Source: Acidianus sp. HS-5 (lineage in GTDB: Archaea > Thermoproteota > Thermoprotei_A > Sulfolobales > Sulfolobaceae). From it: DNA of 64,000 bases. Location: assembly GCF_021655615.1 (NCBI RefSeq), contig NZ_AP025245.1:496001-560000 (forward strand). The letters run 5' to 3'. A model generated the notes under the pieces. The model was not told the origin of the DNA and ran no database searches. It was given only the letters and a program-made list of their open reading frames with translations. Made by a program: the position numbers and the translations under genes. The stretch's first letter is position 1. Every line of letters starts with the position of its first letter. Shown here piece after piece: positions 43,499 to 52,287 of this stretch.

Positions 43499-43744
43499 AT
43501 GAAGAACCTCTTATACTTATCTATAATTTTAGTTGTCATAGGGGTGATCGCAATGGCAGTAGGAACTATTACTGTGACTTATCCTAAGGAAGTATTCAGT
43601 ATTAATGGTATGCATGAGGTGACAGGAAATAAAGTTTCAAACTATTTTGTTAATTTCTTCGGTTTTGCAATATTTTTGTTCGGTATTGGGGGACTATTAG
43701 CTAACTATGAATTAAATAAGAAAGAGGTGAGACAAAATGGCTAA
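43499..43744 (+). CDS. Small two-helix membrane protein, 81 residues
   Basis: Starts directly after the subunit II stop. Helix one (LLYLSIILVVIGVIAMAVGT), an outside loop VTYPKEVFSINGMHEVTGNK, helix two (YFVNFFGFAIFLFGIGGLLA), and a charged tail. It overlaps the next gene by 8 bp. Likely a small subunit of the oxidase/cytochrome complex; no family recognised. Confidence 0.7.
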   Translation: MKNLLYLSIILVVIGVIAMAVGTITVTYPKEVFSINGMHEVTGNKVSNYFVNFFGFAIFLFGIGGLLANYELNKKEVRQNG

Positions 43745-45380
43745 CGGTTATGTAAAACTCCTTACTTTAGGTGTAGTTATAGTCTTAGTATTGTTAGCAG
43801 CAAGCTACGGTGCAGATTACTTACTCAACTCTGCATCTCAAGCAACAACTACTGTTACCGCATATTATGTACCTAATGCTATGCCCAATCTGGGAAATCC
43901 TGGAGGCTGTACATTCTGGCAGTCTATACCATGGACTACCGTGCCGTTAGTTCCTACAGTTCCTGTTCCAGGAGGAGCAGCAGGACATACACACTTCGTT
44001 TACGTTAAGGCTGCATGGACTTACATAAATGGTACTCCTTACATATTTATACTAATGAAAGCCAGAAATCACGGATATGTATCTTGGTTAGCATGCTCAG
44101 AAAGGACTCCCTGCGGTAAATTATGGGAACCTTTTGCGCAAACTAGAGTAGGTTGGTGGGTAGTTAACGTTTCCTACACTGCTAACCAATCTACGGCAAA
44201 AGTATCTTATGTCCCAGAATGTAAGCAACTTCAATATCCACCAGGATGCACATTATCTAACCCAATCCAAATAATAGTATTAAATGAGAGCGGAAAATTA
44301 GTAGGCGAAGTTCTAGGAGCAACCTTACCAGACGGTTGTCCACTAAATAACGGCATGCCAGTAATAATTACGTCATTATACCTCAATTACAGTGGTACGA
44401 TAATTACCAGTTTCAATCAATTCTTAGCGATGGGCCTTAACGATACTACGTGGGCGCAGATGGCATACAACGAATTCTATCCTGAGGACACTGCAGGATA
44501 TGTTTCACTATTCTATAATTCCACGTATACGTACCCAGAAAGATTTGCAATACTGTGGTCACTAGGCGGAGTACCTAGTGATTGGTACAAAGTTGCATAT
44601 ACACCTCATATGATGCCTGGAACTTCTGGTGCAATTTCAGCAGGTTGTGATGAACTATGGATTTTAAATAACAACCCAAGAGCAAATAATACTCAAGATA
44701 CTGGCTATCCTGGGAACACATTGTTCAGCAGAACTTCTCCACCACCCTATGGACATTATCCTCAATACAAGGATCCACTTAACTTAGGATACTTAACTGA
44801 TCAAGGTATAATAGCAGATGCTTTCGTCAACGGTTCTTCAATATATTACATTGGAGGAGTACCCTTCATTGGCTTCCCATATCTTAATAATCCTAACTAT
44901 AATGCTTGGGATCTAATGAACGGCTTATATAATGCTTCACAATTATGGGATCCATCTGTTGTAGCCACCGGACTGAAGTTAGTCCATTCACCTACAGGAA
45001 TATGTTGGTGTGCAGAATTTGTTAGGACATTTACAACTTTTGGAGTATCTGGAGGACAAGGAATGTCTCATTATCAAGTTCAGTTGTATCCCGGACACAC
45101 ATATCATGTAGCATTTGCAGTATTCCAAGGAGGAGCTGGAGAATCTGTCGATTTCAAATCAATATCCTTCTGGTATGACTTATACATACAACCAGCTCAG
45201 TCCTCTTCCATGATTCCAATGATAATAACTGCTAACGGCTTCCTAGCACCAATAGTATTTGCAATAATATTCGGAGGAAAGGCTACCATCTTTAAGGAGA
45301 TTGAGAAAATGGAGAAATCATTGGAAAGAGTCAAGTATCCTCTTATAAAAATAATGGGTGTTAAGAATGGACATCAATAA
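43737..45380 (+). CDS. CbsA-like mono-haem b cytochrome, exported and membrane-anchored
   Basis: 547 residues. An N-terminal helix (LLTLGVVIVLVLLAASYGAD) acts as signal/anchor and a C-terminal helix (MIPMIITANGFLAPIVFAII, about 500-520) fixes it to the membrane. Between lies a large outside domain rich in N-x-S/T sites and cysteines, resembling CbsA cytochrome b558/566 and the haem-binding subunit of DMSO-reductase-type enzymes. Haem ligands cannot be fixed by eye; His and Met candidates lie in the central region and SHYQVQLYPGHTYHVAFA. In fox clusters the CbsA-like protein is thought to accept electrons from ferrous iron outside the cell. Confidence 0.8.
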   Translation: MANGYVKLLTLGVVIVLVLLAASYGADYLLNSASQATTTVTAYYVPNAMPNLGNPGGCTFWQSIPWTTVPLVPTVPVPGGAAGHTHFVYVKAAWTYINGTPYIFILMKARNHGYVSWLACSERTPCGKLWEPFAQTRVGWWVVNVSYTANQSTAKVSYVPECKQLQYPPGCTLSNPIQIIVLNESGKLVGEVLGATLPDGCPLNNGMPVIITSLYLNYSGTIITSFNQFLAMGLNDTTWAQMAYNEFYPEDTAGYVSLFYNSTYTYPERFAILWSLGGVPSDWYKVAYTPHMMPGTSGAISAGCDELWILNNNPRANNTQDTGYPGNTLFSRTSPPPYGHYPQYKDPLNLGYLTDQGIIADAFVNGSSIYYIGGVPFIGFPYLNNPNYNAWDLMNGLYNASQLWDPSVVATGLKLVHSPTGICWCAEFVRTFTTFGVSGGQGMSHYQVQLYPGHTYHVAFAVFQGGAGESVDFKSISFWYDLYIQPAQSSSMIPMIITANGFLAPIVFAIIFGGKATIFKEIEKMEKSLERVKYPLIKIMGVKNGHQ

Positions 45381-46326
45381 GATAAACAATTTTTTTAACC
45401 CAATATACTTTTTGTATATTTACTTAATTTCAGCTTTTTTAGAATTATTCTTCAATAGGGAATTTCTCGTGTCCGTTTTACCTTTCGGTTTAGCCGGGAT
45501 TTCCGTAAGCAAAGTAGAACCTTACCTCACAGCCTTCTATATAATCGGGGGTGTAGCTTTTACTTTTCTCCTAATTTTGCAACCTGTATTTCTAGTGTGG
45601 GCTATACTAAAGATAAAGCAGAAGCTAGGCAGAATACTCTTAGCTTCAGTCCTTTATTTGACGCTTTTTGCGGACTTTATGCATATAGCTTATGGAGTAA
45701 ATAACACAGCTTTTCAATTACCTGCAGTTTATTCGATAATTTATGTAACGCTAATTATCGGCTCATCTCTCCTGCTAATAAAAGGAAAGAACATACTTTA
45801 TGCTCTTTTCATTCCTGACATTCTGGCTTATTCCTTCTTGCTATTTAACTGGCTCGCACAGTTCCTTAGAGCTTCTTGGATAGGTATAATCAGCGGCTAT
45901 TCCGGTTATCTAATGGCCTATGCCGTACTTGCGGCAGGAGTAATATTCATTTCTTGGGCCGTAAGGAAGGTGAGGATAGTAAGAATACTTCCTTTCGTTG
46001 CTATAGGTCTATTCGTTGGCATAGCAAGTTGGCTAAACTTGATTCCAGGATGGGATTTCGCTATCGGCGTTGCTTTTCCATATGTATTTGGAATACTTGG
46101 TATAAGAGACTGGATGCCTCCAATTTTCTTCGTAATAGCTTTCATAACTTTTGGTTATGCATTATGCCTAAGAAAACTTGATAAACCTTTGTCATTCTCT
46201 GTGTTAGCATTACTTGCAGCTACGTTAGTTTTTGATTCAGTGCCAATTACACTGTACCTAATATCTCCACTAGTTGCAGTGACATATTTATATTTAACTC
46301 CAGTAAGGCAGAAATTAAAGGAATAA
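45367..46326 (+). CDS. Polytopic membrane protein, CbsB-like partner
   Basis: 319 residues with about nine helices. ATG 45367 is chosen over GTG 45358 because GGGTG precedes it at a suitable distance; it overlaps the end of the cytochrome gene by 14 bp. CbsA of Sulfolobus is followed by the hydrophobic CbsB, and this gene has the same place and character, so a partner role is inferred. No cofactor motif is evident; histidines are few (FMHIAYGVNN near 100). Confidence 0.7.
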   Translation: MDINKINNFFNPIYFLYIYLISAFLELFFNREFLVSVLPFGLAGISVSKVEPYLTAFYIIGGVAFTFLLILQPVFLVWAILKIKQKLGRILLASVLYLTLFADFMHIAYGVNNTAFQLPAVYSIIYVTLIIGSSLLLIKGKNILYALFIPDILAYSFLLFNWLAQFLRASWIGIISGYSGYLMAYAVLAAGVIFISWAVRKVRIVRILPFVAIGLFVGIASWLNLIPGWDFAIGVAFPYVFGILGIRDWMPPIFFVIAFITFGYALCLRKLDKPLSFSVLALLAATLVFDSVPITLYLISPLVAVTYLYLTPVRQKLKE

Positions 46327-46414
46327 TTGTTTTCTTCATCCAGTGAATATTAATTTATCCTAATTTAGCTTTTTCAAAGAAAGATCTAAAAGTTTGTGGA
46401 GAAAAGAATGTATT

Positions 46415-48505
46415 ATGAATGAAATTGCGATAACTCAAGTTTACGGCAAGAGATTGAAGCAGAGGTACATTGCATTACTAGATGAGGAGATAATGCAGAA
46501 CTATAATTTCCTTCCCGGAGATATTATATTAATATATGGAGACAGAACAGTGCCCTTTACTGTTCAAGAAAATAGGGATAAAGAGAAAGGAATAACTATA
46601 AACGAAGAAGATCTAAAATTGCTAGGCATTAAAAATGGTGAGAGAGCAGGGTTCAAGAAAGCGAGATACGTGGAAATACAAACTTTAAGTTTAGCTCCTG
46701 CAGTACAAAAACCTTACGATGAGAGGAAAATAAGCCTTGAACTCAGAGGTAAGGCAGTAACGAGAAGGATGCCAGTATTTACTAAAGAAGGCGATTTTAC
46801 GGTAATCTCTTTTACTCCTCAAGATGAGGTAGGAATAATTACTGGAGATACTAGGATAGAAATTGGATACTCAAGCGTTAAGCTGACTCAAAAGGATATA
46901 CCTTACGTTACCTTAGATGACGTAGGAGGCTTATCTAAGCAAATAGATGAATTGAAAGAAATTGTGGAGATCTCTCTAGTAAGACCGGAAATAATGAGAA
47001 TTTTAGGCTTAAGGGCTCCTAAGGGAATTCTACTTTACGGTCCTCCTGGAACGGGAAAAACACTTCTTGCTAAGGCTATAGCGAATTCAGTGATGGCTAA
47101 TTTCTTTTACATCAGCGGGCCTGAGATCGCATCAAAGTACTATGGGGAAAGTGAAAAAAGGCTTAGAGAAATATTCGAACAAGCTATAAAGGATTCTCCC
47201 TCAATAGTTTTTATTGACGAGATAGATGCAATAGCTCCGAGTAGGGATACTACTGGTTCTGAGACGGATAGGAGAATAGTTGCACAACTTTTGACACTGA
47301 TGGACGGAATAACTTCATCAAGGGGAATCTTGGTAATAGGTGCCACAAACAGACCTAATGCTTTAGATCCTGCATTAAGGAGACCCGGAAGGTTTGATAG
47401 GGAAATTGAGATTCCAGTTCCAGACAAAGAAGGAAGACTGGAGATATTGAAAATACATACTAGAAGGCTGAACTTGATTAACGTAGATTTAGAAAAAATA
47501 GCTGAGCTGACCCACGGATACGTAGGAGCGGATATAGAAGCTCTAGTTAGAGAAGCTACATTAAACGCTTTTAAGAGGAGTAAAAATTATGAATCTGCAA
47601 ACGTTACCATGGAGGATTTTGTCGAGGCTATGAAGAGAGTCCAACCCTCGGCATTAAGGGAGTTTAAGATAGAAATACCCACAACTACATGGGAAGATGT
47701 AGTAGGACTTGAAGATATAAAACTAGAGTTAAAAGAAGTCGTAGAGTGGCCTTTAAAAGAGCCCGGTATATATGAATATATGAACGCAGAAATACCTGGC
47801 GGAATTTTACTCTATGGTCCTCCCGGTACCGGAAAGACAATGCTTGCAAGGGCTGTAGCGCATGAAAGCGGTGCAAATTTCATAGCAGTTAACGGCCCAG
47901 AAATTCTCAACATGTGGGTAGGAGAAAGCGAGAGAGCAATTAGGGAAGTTTTTAAGAAAGCTCGCCAAGCATCACCTTGCATTATCTTCTTTGACGAGAT
48001 AGATTCTTTAGCTACAGCAAGAGGTACAGATCCAAATAGGGTTACAGAGAGAATAGTCAGTCAATTGCTTACTGAGATGGACGGAATAAGTAAAAGGTCT
48101 GAAAAAGTCGTAGTAATTGCAGCAACTAATAGACCAGATATTGTTGACCCTGCTCTTCTTCGTCCGGGTCGGTTGGAGAAATTAATTTATGTAAGGCCTC
48201 CTACTCTAGATGAGAGGAAATCCTTATTTATTACCTTAATCTCCAAGCATCCTCATGACGATAATATAGATTACGAAAGGCTAGCTAAATTAACCGAATA
48301 TTATACTCCCGCAGATATTAAAGGGATAGTGAATAGGGCAGTTCTTTTATCGATTAGAAGAGCAATGGCAGGAGAGAAAAACGTTAAGTTAAGCGAGGAA
48401 GATCTAGAACTTGCGTTAAGTTCTTCCAGACCAAGTTTAAATTCATCAATAATGAATTACTATAATTCATTTAACTTAAAGACAAGGCAGACCAGCTATG
48501 CTTGA
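46415..48505 (+). CDS. Cdc48/p97-family AAA ATPase, divergent paralogue
   Basis: 696 residues: an N-domain of about 165 residues, then two AAA modules. Walker A GPPGTGKT occurs at 209-216 and 468-475; Walker B IVFIDEIDAI and IIFFDEIDSL; arginine-finger regions (RRPGRFDREIEIPVP, LRPGRLEKLIYVRPP) are intact. ATG 46415 is preferred over TTG 46394, since it opens the N-domain strand EIAITQVYGKRLKQ. The housekeeping Cdc48 unfolds proteins for the proteasome. This copy lies inside the oxidase cluster, with a different N-domain, so it may serve assembly or turnover of the respiratory complex. Confidence 0.88.
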   Translation: MNEIAITQVYGKRLKQRYIALLDEEIMQNYNFLPGDIILIYGDRTVPFTVQENRDKEKGITINEEDLKLLGIKNGERAGFKKARYVEIQTLSLAPAVQKPYDERKISLELRGKAVTRRMPVFTKEGDFTVISFTPQDEVGIITGDTRIEIGYSSVKLTQKDIPYVTLDDVGGLSKQIDELKEIVEISLVRPEIMRILGLRAPKGILLYGPPGTGKTLLAKAIANSVMANFFYISGPEIASKYYGESEKRLREIFEQAIKDSPSIVFIDEIDAIAPSRDTTGSETDRRIVAQLLTLMDGITSSRGILVIGATNRPNALDPALRRPGRFDREIEIPVPDKEGRLEILKIHTRRLNLINVDLEKIAELTHGYVGADIEALVREATLNAFKRSKNYESANVTMEDFVEAMKRVQPSALREFKIEIPTTTWEDVVGLEDIKLELKEVVEWPLKEPGIYEYMNAEIPGGILLYGPPGTGKTMLARAVAHESGANFIAVNGPEILNMWVGESERAIREVFKKARQASPCIIFFDEIDSLATARGTDPNRVTERIVSQLLTEMDGISKRSEKVVVIAATNRPDIVDPALLRPGRLEKLIYVRPPTLDERKSLFITLISKHPHDDNIDYERLAKLTEYYTPADIKGIVNRAVLLSIRRAMAGEKNVKLSEEDLELALSSSRPSLNSSIMNYYNSFNLKTRQTSYA

Positions 48506-48782
48506 GGTTTACGTAATCTTTGGTCTAATGGCGTTTTCTCTTGTACTCTCTGGTGTAATGACTTTAGTCCTCTTAGGCATCACTGAGAACGATATAGTTA
48601 GCTCTCTGGAAATATATGAAATACCTAGAATAGAGCTTAGACTTATCTTTATAATTTCACTTTTTTCAATTTTTGATGGAGTATTAGAGTCCTTTGTACT
48701 CTCCCCACAGGGGATAATTTTAAGTTTTGAATCAATACCATATTTAATTGTATTATTTAGTAAAAAAATGAGGCGATTTTAA
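48498..48782 (+). CDS. Small membrane protein, 94 residues
   Basis: Three hydrophobic segments (about 3-27, 48-65, 75-88) separated by ITENDIVSSLEIYEIPRIEL. Overlaps the AAA ATPase end by 8 bp and the next gene by 1 bp (TAATG), so it is translated as part of the same unit. Family unknown. Confidence 0.65.
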   Translation: MLEVYVIFGLMAFSLVLSGVMTLVLLGITENDIVSSLEIYEIPRIELRLIFIISLFSIFDGVLESFVLSPQGIILSFESIPYLIVLFSKKMRRF

Positions 48783-48976
48783 TGCCAACTGAAGGATTCA
48801 GAAGTTTAGTTTATATTGTTGAAATAGTCTTTATATTCCTTTTTCTATATCTTTTCGATATAAAGTTTATAAAGAACGGTATCCTATTCTACGGAATCAT
48901 GATAATGGGTATAGCGATAGCTTCGGTATTAGGATATTTACTAATAAAGAGTGTAGAAAAGTACTTCAATTATTAG
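48782..48976 (+). CDS. Small two-helix membrane protein, 64 residues
   Basis: MPTEGFRSLVYIVEIVFIF starts the first helix; the second spans about 35-55. It is the last gene of the plus-strand arm, coupled by TAATG to the previous gene. Family unknown; its partner role with the preceding small gene is inferred from coupling. Confidence 0.6.
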   Translation: MPTEGFRSLVYIVEIVFIFLFLYLFDIKFIKNGILFYGIMIMGIAIASVLGYLLIKSVEKYFNY

Positions 48977-49378
48977 ATTAAAGTTCTATAATGGTACTAA
49001 GGCAAGCCTAACATATATATCTGAAATCAAAAACAGAAGTAAATTGCTACCGCAACTTAGTTAAGGACTGGGAAACTGTCCAAGATAACGTTAGTTCCAC
49101 TAACTTTCATGTATTTAAGCGTAAATAAGAAACTCATTATTTAAAACATATCAAGTTTAAAATAGTTAAAAAATTTTCAGTTTCCATTGCTTACATCTAA
49201 ATTTCTTTTTCCATATATGGAAAACAAAAGCGTCATTGATAAAAATAGTTAAGTATATGACGCTATTTTAATAATCATTTTTCATTACGTCATTATACAT
49301 GTTTAAATGGTGACAATATCCCTCAAATTACACAAGCGTCTCCCATATGCTAAGGAAATATCTTCTCCTTTCAGAAAG
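48977..49378. other. Gene-free stretch with two inverted repeats
   Basis: No credible gene. An 18-bp perfect palindrome TTTTCCATATATGGAAAA lies at 49207-49224, and GCGTCAT (49230-49236) is repeated inverted as ATGACGC (49257-49263) around an AT-rich core. Both lie downstream of the oxidase cluster and the convergent MerR gene; they may be an operator, terminator structure or the trace of a small element. Confidence 0.45.
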
Positions 49379-49729
49379 TTATGAAGATTTTTTCTCTTCT
49401 TTCATTACATCACATGATAAGATAGATTCACTGTAATTCCTTGTATGCTTTATTGCAATTTGTAGAATCTCCTTCACGTCTTTATCACTGACAGAGTAAA
49501 CTGAATATTTACCGTTCCTTTCTACCCTAACGATCCCGCAGTTCCTTAAATAAGCTAAGTGGTGGGAAATCAGTGATTGTGATTTGTTTAAGTCCGTTGA
49601 AATTTCTTGAACAGTAGCTTTCTCCTTCTCCAAGAGATATAATATTATTTCAAGCCTAGTCTTGTCAGACAATGTAGAGAAGAAGATCTCTAACTCTAAG
49701 AGTAGATTTTCATTACTGAACTGTGACAT
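49379..49729 (-). CDS. merR: ArsR-type winged-helix repressor, archaeal MerR
   Basis: 116 residues with the ArsR fold: TLSDKTRLEIILYLLEKEKA, then STDLNKSQSLISHHLAYLRN as the recognition helix, and a wing RVERNGKYSVYSV. A cysteine (C106, near the C-terminus) could sense mercury, with C64 (LRNCGIVRV) as another. It is divergent from merH and merA, as in Sulfolobus solfataricus, where this ArsR-type MerR represses merHAI. The 18-bp palindrome at 49765-49782 between the genes is its likely operator. Confidence 0.85.
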   Translation of the reverse strand: MSQFSNENLLLELEIFFSTLSDKTRLEIILYLLEKEKATVQEISTDLNKSQSLISHHLAYLRNCGIVRVERNGKYSVYSVSDKDVKEILQIAIKHTRNYSESILSCDVMKEEKKSS

Positions 49730-49764
49730 TATATTAAATTTATCATTTCTCGTTATTAAGCATG

Positions 49765-49782
49765 TATGAACATATGTTCATA
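49765..49782. promoter_or_regulatory. Operator palindrome of the mercury operon
   Basis: TATGAACATATGTTCATA is a perfect 18-bp palindrome of the kind bound by ArsR-family repressors. It lies 36 bp before merR and 48 bp before merH, just upstream of the merH TATA-like ACTTTTTTAAG (49790-49800). Confidence 0.65.
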
Positions 49783-49829
49783 TGAGAAAACTTTTTTAAG
49801 AAAGAATGCTAAAGAAAATTTGACCAAAA

Positions 49830-49982
49830 ATGAAAATAAGAATAAATAAGGAAGATTTGAAATGCGAGCACTGCGGTGCACCTCTATCAGAGGAAGACAT
49901 ATACGTTAGAGTAATAAACGGAGAAAAACACTACTTCTGCTGTTCTCACTGCGCAGATGCCTACGAGGCAAAGATGAAATGA
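49830..49982 (+). CDS. merH: TRASH-domain metallochaperone MerH
   Basis: A 50-residue protein: MKIRINKEDLKCEHCGAPL, then a strand turn and HYFCCSHCADAYEAKMK. C12-x-x-C15 with C37/C38 and C41 form the TRASH metal site. It should bind mercuric ion and hand it to the reductase, which lacks its own metal-binding domain. Its TGA overlaps the merA ATG by 4 bp. The same MerH-MerA order is known in S. solfataricus. Confidence 0.85.
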   Translation: MKIRINKEDLKCEHCGAPLSEEDIYVRVINGEKHYFCCSHCADAYEAKMK

Positions 49983-51304
49983 AAGACTTAGTGATTATAG
50001 GCTATGGGGCTGCAGGTTTTGCATCACTAATTCAAGCTAACGAGCTAGGAATAAAACCTACACTTATAGGTTACGGTCCTATTGGAGGAACTTGCGTAAA
50101 CGTAGGTTGCGTCCCTTCAAAGAGGTTACTCCACTTAGGAGAAATATACAAGGGTAAAGTTCCTGATTTTTTTAAACCTTTTGATGACGAAAAAGAGTTA
50201 GTAAAGGTAATGAGGAAGGAAAAATACGAGGACCTCTTAAGTTATTACGACGTTGATTTAATAGAAGGGAAGGCACATTTTATTTCTCCCCACGAGGTTA
50301 AGGTTGGGGACAAAATTATAGAAGGCAAGAAATTCATTATTGCAACTGGTTCATCTCCTTTCATTCCGGAAATAGAAGGATTAAAGGAAACCGGGTTCTG
50401 GACTAACGTTCAAGCTTTAAACCCAGACAGAAAGATCTCCTCTTTAGTAATTATAGGAGGAAGGGCGGAGGCTTTAGAGTTTTCCCAAATTTACAAAAAC
50501 TTCGGAGTTGACGTTGCAGTACTCCAGAGGAGTAAAGTATTAATTCCTAATTGGGAGCCTGAGATTTCCTTGGAAATTCAGAAAGTCCTAGAGGACGAAG
50601 GAATTTATGTAGTTACCGGGGTTAAAGTTAAAGAAGTGAAGAGAAGTGAAGGAGGCAAAATCGTAGTAACAGATAAGGGAGAAGTTGAGGCTGACGAAGT
50701 ACTTTTAGCTACTGGGAGAAAACCTAACGTTGACCTTAACTTGTCCTCTGCCGGTGTAGAATTAAACGAGAAGGGAGGGATAAAGGTAAATGATGAATTA
50801 CAGACTACTAACCCTAACATTTACGCTGCAGGAGACGTAATAGGAAATATGATGCTCGAGGCGTTAGCGGGTTACGAAGGTACTATAGCTGTAAGGAACG
50901 TTATAGGGAATGAACACAGGAAAATTGACCTCCTAAGCATACCTCAAGTAATATTTACAAAACCTAACCTTGCAAGGGTAGGTATCACGGAAGCTGAAGG
51001 CGGAGAAAAAGTTGAAAGTAGGGTCGTTAAAATGCGGGACATCGTGAAGGCACAGATCTTAGGAGAGGCCAGAGGGTTGATAAAGATGGTTGTGGATAAA
51101 GAAACTAAGAGGATTTTAGGAGTTCACGTGATGGGTGAGAACTCTGCAGAATTCATAAGTGAAGCTGCCTTGGCTATAAAACATAGGATGACAGTAGATG
51201 ATATAATTGATACAGTACACGTATTTCCCACTGTAGCTGAATCCCTTAGGATAGTTGCGTTAGCGTTTTACAAGGACGTGGATAAACTCAGTTGCTGTGT
51301 ATAA
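49979..51304 (+). CDS. merA: Mercuric reductase MerA
   Basis: 441 residues of the pyridine-nucleotide disulfide oxidoreductase family. The redox pair is C39/C44 (GGTCVNVGCVPSK), FAD binding at VIIGYGAAG (5-13), NAD(P) binding at VIIGGRAEALEF, the second FAD motif IYAAGDVIG, and the C-terminal vicinal C439/C440 that binds mercury at the partner active site. It reduces Hg(II) to Hg(0) with NAD(P)H. There is no N-terminal metal-binding domain; MerH supplies that. No merI follows. Confidence 0.92.
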   Translation: MKDLVIIGYGAAGFASLIQANELGIKPTLIGYGPIGGTCVNVGCVPSKRLLHLGEIYKGKVPDFFKPFDDEKELVKVMRKEKYEDLLSYYDVDLIEGKAHFISPHEVKVGDKIIEGKKFIIATGSSPFIPEIEGLKETGFWTNVQALNPDRKISSLVIIGGRAEALEFSQIYKNFGVDVAVLQRSKVLIPNWEPEISLEIQKVLEDEGIYVVTGVKVKEVKRSEGGKIVVTDKGEVEADEVLLATGRKPNVDLNLSSAGVELNEKGGIKVNDELQTTNPNIYAAGDVIGNMMLEALAGYEGTIAVRNVIGNEHRKIDLLSIPQVIFTKPNLARVGITEAEGGEKVESRVVKMRDIVKAQILGEARGLIKMVVDKETKRILGVHVMGENSAEFISEAALAIKHRMTVDDIIDTVHVFPTVAESLRIVALAFYKDVDKLSCCV

Positions 51305-51338
51305 GAGTACTTTTTCCTAATCCTGATGTACTACTTCT

Positions 51339-52007
51339 CTATACTTCATAAATTATCCCTACATACCCGAAGTCAGGAAAATCTATGGAGAAGGAAGTGG
51401 TGGCGTTACCTTTAATCTTTAACTTTTCTAAGACCTTAAATTTTTCCGGAAATCCTGTCTTATTGAGGTACTTTGCCTCAATAGCTATTGCGTCCTTTAA
51501 ACCGGAGAATTGCAATAAGTGACTGTACTTTATTATCGGTGACTGCGTTGCGTTAAAGTTTATTGAGAACAACCTCTTATCGCCATATAATTTTTCGTGT
51601 GCCTGCAGGTATTTTTCTCTGGGTAGTGAGTTAGTAAGGGTTACCTCAAATTCCAGTTCGTAAACTTCCATCTCTTTTCCTTTGCAGTTAAATTCTATCT
51701 CCACCTCCTTCTTTAGGTTACCTAAATCCCTTACTTTTACTTCTCCTTTTCCTTCTGCGTTCATTTTAACTTTAGAATCCAACAAGGAGTCTGCTAGGAA
51801 GACCTTTCTAAACGAAATCCTGCTGAATGGTTTTAACCTAATGAACTTATAGTCTCCTGATATTGTAATTTTTACTCCTTCATATTTTTCCTCATAATTG
51901 AAGTAAATTACGTATTGAAGAGCGTTCTTTTGAAGTTTTTCCTCAATTTCCTCAGCTTTTATTTTGCATTCTTTCGAGAGTATTTTAATAAGCTGGTCGT
52001 CCATCAT
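51339..52007 (-). CDS. Hypothetical protein, 222 residues
   Basis: Not recognised. A short helical N-terminus (DQLIKILSKECKIKAEEIEE) resembles a small helical domain; the remainder is beta-strand-rich (KYEGVKITISGDYKFIRL, KVKMNAEGKGEVKVRDL, VYELEFEVTLTN) and ends in IDFPDFGYVGIIYEV. Soluble and cytoplasmic by appearance. It is convergent with merA and has no adjacent partner. Confidence 0.6.
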   Translation of the reverse strand: MMDDQLIKILSKECKIKAEEIEEKLQKNALQYVIYFNYEEKYEGVKITISGDYKFIRLKPFSRISFRKVFLADSLLDSKVKMNAEGKGEVKVRDLGNLKKEVEIEFNCKGKEMEVYELEFEVTLTNSLPREKYLQAHEKLYGDKRLFSINFNATQSPIIKYSHLLQFSGLKDAIAIEAKYLNKTGFPEKFKVLEKLKIKGNATTSFSIDFPDFGYVGIIYEV

Positions 52008-52101
52008 ACATTATAATACGTGATAGTTTAAATTTTGAGGGCATCAAGGCCTTTCGCTGATAGGAAACTATAAAATCCTTCTTTACCAATTTATTGTTAA
52101 G

Positions 52102-52287
52102 ATGGTCGTAAGTCAGTCTGAAATTGAGGAGATTCGTAAAGACCTATACAAGAGGGCAGAGTTTGTAATTAAAGCGTATAAGGAAGATTTAGATGCGTTA
52201 GCGGAATTTGACAGAACAGGAGTATTAAAACTTAATGGAAAAGTACTTTATGTTGCAAAATTCAATGACGACAAGAAAGATCAATAA
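52102..52287 (+). CDS. Small hypothetical protein, convergent with the Fic gene
   Basis: 61 residues: a long helix (SQSEIEEIRKDLYKRAEFVI and KAYKEDLDALAEF) and a short strand hairpin (GVLKLNGKVLYVAKF). A TATA-like CTATAAAATCC lies about 30 bp before the ATG. Its last 26 bp overlap the 3' end of the Fic gene on the other strand. It could be the antidote of the Fic protein, but known Fic antitoxins are co-directional, so this is weak. Confidence 0.55.
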   Translation: MVVSQSEIEEIRKDLYKRAEFVIKAYKEDLDALAEFDRTGVLKLNGKVLYVAKFNDDKKDQ

